From Branchiostoma floridae (lineage: Eukaryota > Chordata > Leptocardii > Amphioxiformes > Branchiostomatidae), in contig NC_049980.1 in the NCBI RefSeq assembly GCF_000003815.2, forward strand, positions 29,091,494 through 29,155,493: a stretch of DNA of 64,000 bases. The letters run 5' to 3'. The notes below the pieces were generated by a model, which was given only the letters and a program-made list of their open reading frames with translations, made no database searches and was not told the origin of the DNA. Of this stretch, positions 1 to 11,300 are shown piece by piece. Numbering within the stretch: position 1 is the first letter of the stretch; every line of letters starts with the position of its first letter. Made by a program: the position numbers and the translations under genes.

Positions 1-72
1 CCTCCTCGTAATTTAGAGCTCGCTGACAACTCGGCTGAGCTAAATTCTTGATTTGTAGAGGAGGCTTAATGA
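1..72. repeat. dispersed repeat fragment in AMACR intron
   Basis: The first 72 bases contain a cctcctcgtaatttagagct block followed by gagctaaattcttgattt and ggcttaat. The same blocks recur at about 50230-50282 and 53921-53949, both inside the tropomyosin gene, so this is one member of a dispersed family. At 53853-53949 the first block forms a perfect foldback, which suggests a small non-autonomous DNA element. No terminal duplication can be judged here because the copy runs to the window edge. Confidence 0.6.
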
Positions 73-416
73 CAATGACAATTAAGTGTTTGTAGTTTTT
101 TTCATGAACTCACTGCAAATAGCTGTCGAATTTAAAACGATATACAGTAAATTCATTATGCCTGTGACATATCCTAATGGGCACAGTAACATCTTTTACA
201 ATATTTTAATTTTGAAGGAAATAATGTTAACCCAAAATCTTTGAGTCTTGCAGCATGCAAGTAGTGACCAATTATCTCATGATCTCAACCAGTGTTATCA
301 TCAAGATATACCAATATTGGTTAGAAAATGCATTTTGCTTTACAGCTCTCTATAACAAAGACTTAAGTTTTCCGCAGGAAACTTTGTCAAAAGTTTATTC
401 TATTTTCCTCTTTCAG

Positions 417-1327
417 GTTGAAGGTGCTAGCTACGTCGGCTCCTTTATATGGCACACCCGTTTCATGTTCTCCCATGGCCGTGGGGAGAACTTACTGGAC
501 ACTGGGGCGCACTTCTACGAGACTTACAAAACAAAAGATGGGAAGTACATGGCTGTAGGTGCCTTGGAGCCACAGTTTTATGCACAGCTGCTAGAAGGTA
601 CACTTTCAATGGTTGACATATGTGAATGTCCTCTTTTTTTCATTCTAAATTACTGTTGAATGCTTTCTCAAGAAGGTAGACCAATGCAACTTTGCTACAA
701 CTTGCATTTGTTGCTATGCACAGTGTTACCCTATAAAAGTTGAATAATCCACCCTTAGTTTTGGTAACTTTCTGTCAAACTGGGTGGCAGTGAGCTAACA
801 CTAACAGTCAATTCTTTTAACATTCTAAAATTCTAGGCTTCTTTCATTTTTTCTACCTTTTACTTAAGATCAGCAGTTGTATAGTTTTTGATATGCATTA
901 CATTTTTGTCTTTTCAGGTCTAGGGCTTGCCAATGAAGACCTCCCACCTCAGATGGACCGTGACAGTTGGCCCTCCATGAAGGAAAGATTTGCAACAGTT
1001 TTCTCCAGTAAGACCCAGGCAGAGTGGTGTGAGGTGTTTGACGGGACAGACGCCTGCACCACGCCCATTCTGACTATGGAGGAGGCTCCGAATCATCCTC
1101 ACAACAAGTCACGTGACTCTTACCTGACCAATCAGGACGGAGGAGTGCAGCCCCGCCCCGCGCCTCTGTTGTCGAGAACCCCCGGTGTTGGCGGGGCGGG
1201 GCCCCAGCCGAAGGTTGGACAGCACACCAAGGAAGTGATGGTGGAGACTGGCTTCAGTGAAGAGGAGATTCACAAGCTTGTGGAGTGCGGAGCAGTTGAG
1301 CTTGGGGGGATCAAATCAGCTCTGTAA
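417..1327 (+). CDS. AMACR: alpha-methylacyl-CoA racemase, last two exons (partial)
   Basis: This enzyme (CaiB/BaiF CoA-transferase family III) interconverts 2R and 2S methylacyl-CoA esters so that branched fatty acids and bile-acid intermediates can enter beta-oxidation, in peroxisomes and mitochondria. Two exons are visible: 417-597, after a polypyrimidine acceptor, and 918-1327, joined in phase at a split GGT codon. Recognisable stretches are [53 protein letters not shown] and SPRPAPLL-like QPRPAPLL, all in the order seen in vertebrate AMACR. The protein ends in GGIKSAL; vertebrate AMACR ends in a similar KASL peroxisomal tail, so SAL may be a weak PTS1 signal. The catalytic N-terminal half lies upstream of the window. 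RDM1 converges on it from the right. Confidence 0.93.
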
Positions 1328-2300
1328 AAGACCTTGTACTGCTCTACACAATAGTTTGAAATTCATTTGTAGTAGACTGTTGTACAAAATGTTACTGTAA
1401 ATCTTGAATTGTCTGCAGTGTGTTTATGTTTGCTGTTTCTGCAAACGCATTTCCGATGCATTACCTAAAACCTCCTTTTCCCTCTTACCACAAAATTCAG
1501 TCCTAACAAAAATAGGTATATTTAGGGTATCATATATTTGTATCAGTAAGTTTATTTTTTGAAGCTACACTGAGGAGTTATCATTAAAAAATACATATAC
1601 AGTCAGACTCTATGTTCACTCAATGATGGGGAACCTACAAGAATTCATTCTATATTTGGTAGGTTTGATAAGATAAAGAAAATACTCTTATAATGTATCA
1701 TATGGACTTTTGATCATGATGCAGACAGAATACTACTAATATGATAAAAATGTAAAAAAAAAACACCTTGTGAGGTGAGAATAATAAACTTGTGTTTGTT
1801 GTTGTTGATTTAAAATCTATCAATCTACTTTTTACACATAACAAACCTTTAATGTGGGTACTCATTAAAATCTCAAACTAGATCCAGGAATCCTCGAAGA
1901 CTCTTTTGTAAAATAAATATAAACTTATATAAAGTACATGTAATAGTACTTTGGCACTGCACTATAACCTTAGTGCACAGGACTATGATTACCACTTTTT
2001 ACTCTTTGCATTTAAACTGACAATGTCTCTGTTCAGACAGTTTTAGGCAACTAGTCAGGAGAATGGAGCTTTCTTTCATGTCCATTTGATTTAGGGACTT
2101 CGTAACTTGGAAACATTAACAGCAACAAAATCTGAACCTCAAGTAAGCAATATTGAGGTATACTTCTGATAAAGTTGTCATGGTCCCAGCCATCTCAGCT
2201 TTTCTTCACGTACATGTGAGTTCTCTATGGTTATGAATATTTATGGAAACAAAACCGTATCCTGTAGTAACATTGTGAGTTTGCCTCATGAGTCAGTCCT
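1328..2300. other. AT-rich DNA between convergent AMACR and RDM1
   Basis: The stretch should hold the two 3' untranslated regions. I see poly(A)-type hexamers but no further coding exon and no strong repeat. Confidence 0.5.
1783..1788 (+). terminator. candidate AMACR poly(A) signal
   Basis: An AATAAA hexamer lies 456 bases after the AMACR stop, in AT-rich DNA and followed by a GT-rich stretch (tgtgtttgttgttgttg). Another AATAAA-like site lies near 1912. Either could end the transcript. Confidence 0.45.
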
Positions 2301-5300
2301 TCAATAACATTCCATCTGAGCGAGCAGGGCTTCCATATCATCCTCTTCATCTGGCTCTCCATCCAGAACTGTGACTGGAACCATGTTTGCTTCATCCTAA
2401 ACAGAAAAATTATTTAACTTCATTCAACTTTTAACCATATTCCTCTTACAAAAATATGCAATTGTTAACTGGAAATTAGACTGGTCCAATAGCTAAAGTG
2501 GTAGAATGTTCACCTTGCATTCAGAAGGTTGGGGACTTGGGGTTGTAAACAAAAACTTGAAAAATGGTACATAAATACTGCTTTTTCTGCTTAGCACCCA
2601 GCACTTTCAATGCAGAGTAATGTAGTTGAACACACACCACTACTAGTGGACTAGCCCTATCTATTGTATGTGTATAGTGGCCTGTGGTCCAAGGGTTTTA
2701 GAACAAGAGATGGGCACTGCCCCTATACACCCAAAGGCAACGCGTAAGAAGAATTTTAACTTGCTACATCTGATTGTTTCTGCATCTACTCTTTTAGAAA
2801 CAACAATGTGTGAAATAAAAACCCAATGAGAGATTTCAGAACAGTCCATGAGCCTACCTCAGTACTGTACAGTATCCCATCAGGCACAGCGGTGTTGATC
2901 TCCACGGCAACCTTCCCGTTGCCCAGGACGGCCAGAATGACCCTCTGAAAGGCATTCTGGACTGCACGGTGGACGGCTATTTTCATTGCAGCTCGGGTGA
3001 GGGAAACTGCATCAGTGCATGTTTAGAAAAAGATTGTGTCATGGAAAGTGTTCCAGGAATATAGTATATGATTGATGAGTGAAAGACATGCTTTTCATGG
3101 GATTCTGTGATATGAACAAATGACTTGGATAGTGCTAACTGGGTAAACTCAGCATACCCTGCCAGATTTAACAAAAACAAAAGATGCTTATGCATGTAGC
3201 AATAATGCAATAAAATTCCTGTCAGCTCTAAGTTGGTCTTTTCTTTACTGCAAGCAGCTGTGGTACTACAAGTATGTTCCATTGTTTCCAAGGGACTATA
3301 GTATGTGAGTTATTTGCAGGAACATTTGCACAGTATTTATTTTGCCTAACAATAAAAAATAAAATTGATGAAAATTCATGTACTACCACATCTTGATTAG
3401 TAACTCTTAAAGTTCTCTAACCTCTCTCCTGTGGTCTTGCTGGATCTAAAGTCTTCTCCCCCAGCCCCACCCCGTCACAGGACATGTCCCAACCTCTGAT
3501 CTCTATTCTCACCACACAGATGTATCTCAGGGAGTGAGGGTCATGCTGGCATGCTTCTGGGTCTTGGCCGATGGACACAATATGAGTAGTCCAGCCATCC
3601 ATGCCGAGGAAGTGGTTAGCCAGGTCCAAACACTTGGAATAGGGAAGGGGACAGGGTTCTCTCTTCTTCATCTTGGTAGCATGCTGGACCTAAAAAAATT
3701 AATTCACAATTTCAGGATCTAGGAGTAGAGCTATAAAGGAAGGCTCTGAAGAAAGCAGACCTTAAAGTAGCCTTGTGTTTAAATTTATTCCTGTTTTCCC
3801 TCTATGGTGACAATATTCATGTCACCATCACTACCAGTACCAATCGACCACACCCTTAAAGTGCCTACTAGTACTAGGCTAGTTGGCACATGTGGCAGCC
3901 AGTTTCCTTGTTGTTTCACTATTTTTACAGGGAGAAGTCACTAGCACTTCCACTTATTATATAAACTTCCAGTTTAATGTACTTGAGGCACCTCAAACAC
4001 ACATTTCAGCTCCAACTGGGATGTTCTCACCCAGGTAAGTTGAACAGGGGTCTTCAATTTACTAACAACATATAAATGAAGAGCTCAAAAGTGAGACATT
4101 CCTACATCATCAACCTTTGAACTGGGACAGGCCTATCTCAGAATGGAAATTGCTAATGCCATTAAGTCTTGTCAATATCATACCATGATTGTCTGTCCAC
4201 CGATGAAGTATTTCCCATTCAGGCCAGCTCTTGCTTTGGCAGCATCTCTAGCTAGGTAGAACTTCACGAAGGCGTAGAAGTACCCTGTAAGCCTTTCTTC
4301 CTGCTGCCCTTCAGCTGCTGGCTGCAGCTGGACAGATGGCTTCATCTGTAATGATGCAGGTTTGCACGGGAGGGAAGGAGGAAAACTGAGGACAGTATTC
4401 TGTCTAAAGTACAGCTGTGAGTATGAAATAGAATTGTTTTTTTTAAATCTTTGCAGTGATTTTATTATGATCACAATTTTCATTGGCATATAACCACTGC
4501 AACACCATGAATAATATATGTATTACAGAATTTTTCCATAGTGAACTTAAAGGACAGCATCAGAAAATTTTCAATTCTTTATTTTCCAGTAGTTTACTCA
4601 TTAAAAAGTTGATGTACGTCAATTTTTACATTGATCCGCCTAATATGACCCTGTAGACACGTTTGAACTTCGCGCTCTCCTCCTCTCCCCGCCGCGCTGG
4701 CCGATGACGTAATGGCCTCGTTCTGATCGTCTGAGATTGTATGACGTCACGGATCCAAAACTTCTAGCCAGCCATTTTTCTCGGTGAACCTCGGTCCTCT
4801 CAGCGGTGAATAATCACCCCGCCATTCTGGAGTTCAGTTTGTTGTTGTTGAAAATTACTTTCGTGGACCTGTAAGTCGCATTGTGAGCTGTCTACGAAGC
4901 CTTAGTCCCCGGGAGACTGAACATGAATAAGCTTGCCTGCGAGTAAACCGCGCGGCGACGGGACGAAATCAAAACAATGGCGGTGGGGGAGGTTCACGCA
5001 CCGTGCCTTTCTGGACTTTTACAAGAGCGAGTTCGGGTCAGTTCTTACCTTCTCCTTTCCGGACAGCACAGCGATAATTACACGTAAGCTTCCACGAATT
5101 TTGGTTGAATTCACAATTGTCCAACTGGCATGGACATTAAAAAAAAACATTTTTCCTCTGACAACATACCCTTGATCGCTACATATCGAACGATCCCCCT
5201 TCCGCGCCGAAACATACATACAGCATTGTTGTCTTTACATACAACACAGGCCGGCATTGTGAATGGCGCGAAATGTCGGCTTCGTTTCAGAGTCCGTGAT

Positions 5301-6479
5301 TTGTTTTGAATGAACCCCAAGCAATCTCTGCCAAAGCTACATGATTGAAAAACCGACCAGTCCAGATGATTTACCCGAGAAACAGAAAATAAAGTGAGAG
5401 GCGAGGCGTAACTCGCACGATCTGTACAAGTTGCGGTGCTATCTGTTTCGGCGCGAAAAGGGGGTCGTTCGATATGTAGCGATCAAGGGTATGTTGTCAG
5501 AGGAAAAATGGTTTTTTTTAATGTCCCTGCAAGTTGGACAATTGTGAATTCAACCAAAATTCGTGGAAGCTTACGTGTAACTATCGCTGTGCTGTCCGGA
5601 AAGGAGAAGGTAAGAACTGACCCGAACTCGCTCTTGTAAAAGTCCAGAAAAGCACGGTGCGTGAACCTCCCCCACCGCCATTGTTTTGATTTCGTCCCGT
5701 CGCCGCGCGGTTTACTCGCAGGCAAGCTTATTCATGTTCAGTCTCCCGGGGACTATGGCTTCGTAGACAGCTCACAATGCGACTTACAGGTCCACGAAAG
5801 TAATTTTCAACAACAACAAACTGAACTCCAGAATGGCGGGGTGATTATTCACCGCTGAGAGGACCGAGGTTCACCGAGAAAAATGGCTGGCTAGAAGTTT
5901 TGGATCCGTGACGTCATACAATCTCAGACGATCAGAACGAGGCCATTACGTCATCGGCCAGCGCGGCGGGGAGAGGAGGAGAGCGCGAAGTTCAAACGTG
6001 TCTACAGGGTCATATTAGGCGGATCAATGTAAAAATTGACGTACATCAACTTTTTAATGAGTAAACTACTGGAAAATAAAGAATTGAAAATTTTCTGATG
6101 CTGTCCTTTAACGGCATTTGTAAAAGAAAACCTCCTTCGCCCTTTACAAAATCTATCTTGAAAATAAATAGATTTACACTTTTACAGGAACCATAACATC
6201 TGATTGAATATCCATAAAACAGATAACCGCTAAAAACGACTTTAATTTGCATAGAACATTAAATTCTGTAATGTTATAACCCAGATGCCTTACCACCTGG
6301 ATCTCATTGACAAGTCCATATTGCTCAAAAGCCTTGCACAGTTTGAAGTAGACCTCTTCTTCAGCCAGGCTCCCAGAGATCCTGCTGACATACAGGACCT
6401 TATCACTGCTGTTGGGACGTATAAACTCCACAAGCTCTGGTGCTGGCAGAGTCTGGACATATGGACATACTGTGCTCAT
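2301..6479 (-). CDS. RDM1: RAD52 motif-containing protein 1, complete
   Basis: The gene reads right to left in five exons: 6294-6479, 4184-4345, 3422-3689, 2858-3006 and 2301-2396. All borders are GT-AG and phases match, giving 286 codons, close to the roughly 284 of human RDM1. The N-terminal RRM fold appears in exons 1-2 (KVLYVSRISGSLAEEEVYFK, FEQYGLVNEIQV, GYFYAFVKFYLARDAAKARA). The RAD52-like motif is in exon 3 (KCLDLANHFLGMDGW), and the conserved AVQNAFQRVILAVLGNGKVA segment is in exon 4. The tail is acidic (DGEPDEEDDMEALLAQ). In vertebrates RDM1 binds DNA and RNA and affects the cisplatin response; a repair role here is inference. ATG 6479 is the only start that gives the family N-terminus. 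Intron 1 holds a 1.56-kb palindrome. Confidence 0.9.
2490..2730 (+). repeat. tRNA-derived SINE copy (diverged)
   Basis: The head, aatagctaaagtggtagaat through the following ggggacttggggtt, resembles A and B boxes of a tRNA promoter. The body (tggtacat, tctgcttagcacccagcac, actagtggactagcc, gagatgggcactgcccctat) matches the reverse complement of 32360-32617. It lies in RDM1 intron 4, antisense to the gene, and is clearly diverged. Confidence 0.6.
3870..4035. repeat. dispersed repeat, relative of 43615-43770
   Basis: The stretch ggcagccagtttccttg and the later cttgaggcacctcaa match cagcaggtttccttgctgc and gctcgaggcacctt at 43615-43770 in the same order and similar spacing. The family is unnamed; no terminal repeats are clear. 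It lies in RDM1 intron 2. Confidence 0.45.
4640..4976 (+). promoter_or_regulatory. promoter-like segment in left palindrome arm
   Basis: The segment is GC-rich in an AT-rich intron. It contains TGACGTAA at 4705-4712 and a perfect CREB/ATF site TGACGTCA at 4742-4749. YY1-like gccattttt and gccattctgg motifs follow, then an open first-exon-like frame at 4977. The mirror copy lies at about 5682-6018 on the minus strand, the strand RDM1 is read from. Promoter activity is inferred from motifs and layout only. Confidence 0.5.
4977..5083 (+). CDS. orphan first-exon-like frame, left arm
   Basis: An ATG in good context (aaaacaatggcgg) opens 35 codons plus two bases and runs into a strong donor, ac|gtaagc, at 5084. 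The end reads YLLLSGQHSDNY, which resembles the FLLSSGRHSDxY segment near the N-terminus of orotate phosphoribosyltransferases (PyrE/UMPS-type); this is a resemblance from memory, not a search. The start is MAVGEVHAPCLSGLLQERV. No matching second exon is seen in the loop or the rest of the intron, so it is probably a copied gene start and not a working gene. Confidence 0.35.
5575..5681 (-). CDS. orphan first-exon-like frame, right arm
   Basis: This is the mirror copy of 4977-5083, with Leu to Phe at codon 11 and Asn to Ser at codon 34, still open to the gtaagc donor at its left end. It runs in the same direction as RDM1, so a transcript starting in this arm could splice on to RDM1 exon 2. That joining is a possibility only; the phase (two bases left over) does not match the phase-0 start of RDM1 exon 2. 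Confidence 0.35.
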
Positions 6480-6790
6480 CTTTCAAGTTCACTTGACAAT
6501 GTAAGTTTCTGACTTGGAGTTAGGGGTGCTCTAGTGCTCTTCAACCATGCCCTGAAATAAAGAAGCTGTTCATATAGAAATTGTACAGTCATATCTGTAT
6601 CTGTATATCATATCTGTATCTACTGTATATACTAGAACATTGCCATATGTTCCAATTATTGGGGAAGAGCAAATTTATGGCCCTGGCTATTGACAGTGAC
6701 ACCATGTACCTTTCAGTGCACCCATGGCAATATCTTTATTTTCTTTCCTTGGCAAAATTATGCATATTCATTCATTGCTCTTCAATCTAA

Positions 6791-7938
6791 GAGGGTCTGC
6801 ATGGGGGGTCCTGACAACGCTTTACGCTAAATTCGGGACGGTCGACAACGCTTTACGTTAAATTCACGAAGGCCGGCAACGTTTTACGCTAAATTCAGAA
6901 AGGCTGACAACGGTTTACGCTAAATTCTGGAAGGCTGGCAACACTCGACAGAGGCGGGGGCGTGCTCCGCAAGAAAGATTGAAATTTTGAGTCTCTGAAA
7001 CACTATTCCCTGCATTTTGAAGGGAAATTTTCGCTGGCAGACAAAGCTAAGTTAAATGGCATATCTAATTAAAGAGTCCCAGGGGTTCAGCGTAAGCTTT
7101 TGAGGGTGACGCCAGCCAACTTATTTTGCCATGTCGAGCGCCGAAGGAAAGTCCGGGAAAATTTTGAAACCCTGCCCCCCTGAAACGCCATTTTCTGAGT
7201 TTTTTTGGCTATTATAGAAAAGTAAGTGAAATTACATTTTTATCAGTAAAAAATCACATCCCCCAGCCATGATACATATTTTTACGAAGTCGATGACAGA
7301 AGGTGAATAGAGTGGCAAAGGAGATCCGACGAAATTTTGAAATCTTGACCCTCTATAAAACTATATTTCGTGCATTTTGATGGGCAAATTTCTATTAGCA
7401 AAACAGGTCTTTGAGGTTGACACATCCCCGACATATTTTCAGAATTTCGAGTGCCAAAGGCGCGAGGCGGCACAAGGAGGACCATGGAAATTTTGAAATC
7501 TTGACCCTCTAAAATGATATTTCCTGCATTCTGAGGGGCAAATTTTGCTGGCAGACTAAGCTAACTTCAATGACATTTCTATTTGCAAAAAAAAGGTTTT
7601 TGAGGGAATACACCATATTTTTTACCATGTCGGTGACCGAAGGTGAAAGGAGTCGCAAGTGAGGTCCGGCGAAATTTTGAAATCTTGATCCTCTGAAACG
7701 CAATTTCCTGTGTTTTGAAGGACTAAATTTACTGGTAGACTACTTTTCGACTTACGAAATTTGGGAGGCCAGGCTACGCTTTACGTGAAATTTTTAGGCT
7801 AGATTACGCCTTACGTGAAATACACTGGCTACGCTTTACGGTAAATTTTCCATCCTCACTACGAATTACGTGAAATAAAATAGCTTACCCTACGAATTAC
7901 GGGAAAAGAGCATGCAGAAAAAGAGCATGCAGACCCTC
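6791..7938. mobile_element. non-autonomous DNA transposon with modular interior
   Basis: Perfect 13-bp inverted ends, gagggtctgcatg at 6791-6803 and its complement at 7926-7938, bound the element. Inside are about four copies of a 33-bp motif built on acgctttacgctaaattc at the left and about five related copies at the right. The centre holds five modules of roughly 170-180 bp, each starting near gaaattttgaaatcttgacc (about 6983, 7160, 7331, 7487, 7671). The same module occurs twice in 61368-61917. No transposase frame is present and no target duplication is obvious. It lies between RDM1 and CCDC112. Confidence 0.75.
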
Positions 7939-8382
7939 ATCAAACATCCATTAAATTAACTTCCAGGGCAGCACAATCAATCTCCCTGTGTGGTAGTACT
8001 AGTATCACTAGTCTACCCATTGTCGGTTAATATCTACATCACTCTTATCCCTTGCTCTTATCTTGACAACAAACCCAGATAAATCCAACTCACCCATCCA
8101 AACAGTCCCGCCACTTCTGCAGAATAGTACATTTACCTGTCGTAGGTGACATTATATCAGATATCTTTTTGTAACTAGCAGTTTAATACAAACGTTACAA
8201 ACATTAATACATAGAAATATTTCAAACATAAAGTGATATTACTGCTGACCTACTTTAAATAAGATATACGACATTTTTATATGGCAAAAAGAAAAAAAAA
8301 GTATACATTATAATTACTGTCACCCCCATATTAGAAATGGTATATCTAAGAAGAAAGGGCATCATGGGTAACATTTTTCAAG
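7939..8382. other. intergenic DNA and CCDC112 upstream region
   Basis: The stretch is AT-rich and I see no gene in it. The last 30 bases, with catgggtaac and an aagatggcgac YY1-type motif over the start codon, look like the CCDC112 start region. Confidence 0.4.
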
Positions 8383-11300
8383 ATGGCGACGGCAGGTGTT
8401 GGAAAAGTGAGTTGGTTGCGAAAACTTTAGTTTTCTGAGATATCTTTGATAGACAGTCGGTCGCCTTTTGCGGTAAAATCTGGGTAAAAGTCAAATTGAT
8501 CGGAATGTAGTATTTTTGTTGAGCTGTGTAGACCATAGTGCCGACAGCAAGCAAAGCTTCGCGCGTTGTCAGGGTACGAGTAGGATACTTTGTTTATGCC
8601 CCCCTCCCCCCATTGAAAACATTTTTTGACGCCTAAATTTTGGGCAGGTATAAAATTGATAACGTCAACTTATGCGTTTCTCAGAATGTTACATTATAAG
8701 ATTTTCCCTAAGAAAACACCATAGTTAGAGACATACAAGTTACACCTAGCAAACGCTGTGATCAATTTGATGATGAAGGTATAACTATAAACTGTTGTAT
8801 CTGTTGATAATTTTGAAAGAAAAAAAAAATGAAGGAATAATAGTTACTTTCACAGCTTGTTTAGTACAGACCCTATATATTCCATTTAAATTTCTTTTAA
8901 GAAGTGCATATGATGAAATATGTTGATTGTTATGCATGCTCGCTGGTACCACAAATACATGCCAGTCTGTTGAAACAGTGTATGCATGTACATGTACGAT
9001 GTACTAGTAAAGAAGAGCAAACAGCTGATTTATTTTAACAGATCAAAATAAGTGATCATAAATTACATAACTGCCATGATCTGTGAATAACAAAATTATT
9101 CCCTTTCCCATTAAAAACCATACAGGTTCTGAACAGTACAGACAAACAAACAAACAAAGCTGGTAAAGACAAGGATGTCTGGGTCTGGAAAACCAGGACT
9201 GAGAAAGCCAGGAAGACAGAGGTGCTGAGAGAGATTGACCAAATGGAGCTGAAGTAAGACCATTTGTAATAAGTTGGCACTTTTTAAAAGGATGCTTGAG
9301 AATCTAATAATTTGGCAACCAAGTGGGTGTTTTTTGCCTAACTGCAACAGACATAGCTGTCATCATGAACATACAACCTTCTTTTTTCACAGTTTCCCTA
9401 AGCCTTTCTTCCAAATGATTTAAACAGGAATTAGTAATACTGAATATTAAAGTTTTCAAATCATTGCACATTACATCTCAGTTCTGACTTAAGCTCTGAC
9501 TTTTTTTTCAATGATTATGTATATTCCATCTTTCAGAATCAAGAACCTGGAGCGAGAGAAGACAACCCATCTGTACAGTAAACGTTCCGACTTCAGACAG
9601 CAGTTTTGTGAGCTGGAAGATCTGGAGATGAAGGGCAATACAGACAGGAAGACAGAAAGTAAGGAGTCTGGATTCTAAATGATGATCAGACACTGACAGA
9701 AAACAACATACGTAATACGAGATAGCAAAGAAATCTAACATGCCACACCATTTTAAACTTAATTCAAAGCGCAGTTTTTGTAACATATATATTTACAGCA
9801 TTCTGGTCACATTCTCCAACTCAGAGCCTTGCCTGTCACCCACTCAATCAATATACCTTGCAGAGATTTTTGTGGGCATTGCCCCTCACCAGTTGTCAAC
9901 CAATCAGAGAATCACCTGAATGTTTTCTTTAGGTCAAGCAGATTCTCTGAGTGGCTGACAGCTGGTTAGAGGCCACGCCCACAAAAGTGGTAACCTCAGC
10001 CCAGTTTAACATAGCCTTTGCAAGGCATAATTTAAAGGCCACTAGCAAATAGGACAAATTCTGGTCATTGACAATTTGATGCTTGCATCATGTGCAGTGT
10101 GACATTTTTTATGACTTGACTTGGTTGTTTTAAGCGTAATTTGTGGGACAGCACTGTAAAATGTACATAGTTGCTGCCATATGTTCTGTTTTTCAGAGGT
10201 AAGACTCAGACAACAGCTGGACAAGATGAGAGGAATGGTGAAAAAGTTTCACATACAGCTGAAGGATGTCAAGCCCACTCCTGAATGTAAGTCTTGTTTT
10301 TGTTTTTCTCTTTGTGTAAAGGGTGCAGCCTTTATCAAAATTAGATAGGATTTTGGTTAGGGTAAGAAGTGACATGTGATGTTTTATGAATACACAGAAA
10401 TGTCTGGAATTTAAATCAAAAGTACTGTAGTCAATTGATATTTTGTCTTCATACAAAAGTTAACGCTAATAAAATTGTATTGATTGATAACAGATTCTTA
10501 TGCAACTTGAGACTGTATGTTAGTCTTCAAATGGATTTGGTGCCTAGTCCTGGGCATGTATGACCTACATGTATTTCCCACTATGATATTAATATTATGT
10601 AGGTACTCATTACCATTACCTGCACTTTGTGCATAGCCATCTCACTTGCTGGAATTACCATATCCCTACCCAAAATTGCCTGGCTAGAATTCCAGCGCCT
10701 CACCCTAGAATTCTACTTGGCTGTTGAGTCTTGTTGTTGTTTACCTGTTGCAACAAAACCAATTTTTCTATTTCTGCAGTTTTGGAAAAGTTAAAGGTCA
10801 CCATGGAAGAGATAGAAACCACCATCAGTGCATTTAAGGACCAGCGGAGATTAGAGTAAGTAACAAAGATCCTGTCAGATACTGTTCATACCACTATTTG
10901 CAAATCAGAATTCGCCAAGGCCAAGGGATTAAATTCATTAATGCTGAGGTTGATTTGGCAGATCAGTACTAATCGGAACTGGATTCAGACCATTCATACC
11001 AAGATCCTGATAAATCCCTGTGGCTGGTTGAATTCTGATTCACAAATCCGATGAATGGGGTCAATGATTTTAAGCATGTAGATACTAGATATGTGTATCA
11101 ATGTTGGCAGCCTCAATATGTGAAAATTAGTTTATTCATCACCTCAGAGAAAACTAAACAATCAGAATGGAATTTGTAAAATTTAATCAACACTTGCAAA
11201 ATGTTGACAGAGTTTTATAAACTTAAAATATCTGTGCCAAAACAGTTCTCTCAACATGTTTATATATATTGTATCATATGAGACCTTTTTTATCTTATTA

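Larger units (their letters stand above)
4547..6111. repeat. 1.56-kb near-perfect palindrome (667-bp arms, 231-bp loop)
   Basis: Left arm 4547-5213 is the reverse complement of right arm 5445-6111. Paired coordinates always sum to 10658 at every place checked, so the arms have no net insertion or deletion; I saw only about ten substitutions, roughly 98 percent identity. The loop is 5214-5444. Both outer ends carry TTAA (4547-4550 and 6108-6111), followed inward by aggacagc, which would fit a TTAA-target insertion. The arms contain GC-rich promoter-like DNA and a short open exon. The whole structure sits in RDM1 intron 1. It could be a foldback element that captured a gene start, an inverted duplication, or an assembly artefact. 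Confidence 0.93.

Noticed and set aside
4933..5175. An 80-codon frame present in both palindrome arms, starting at a TTG
   Set aside because: It has no ATG start and runs through the splice donor. The frame from ATG 4977 to that donor fits an exon better.
6285..6512. Plus-strand frame of 75 codons over the RDM1 first exon
   Set aside because: It is the antisense of RDM1 exon 1, which has strong protein similarity and splice sites on the minus strand.
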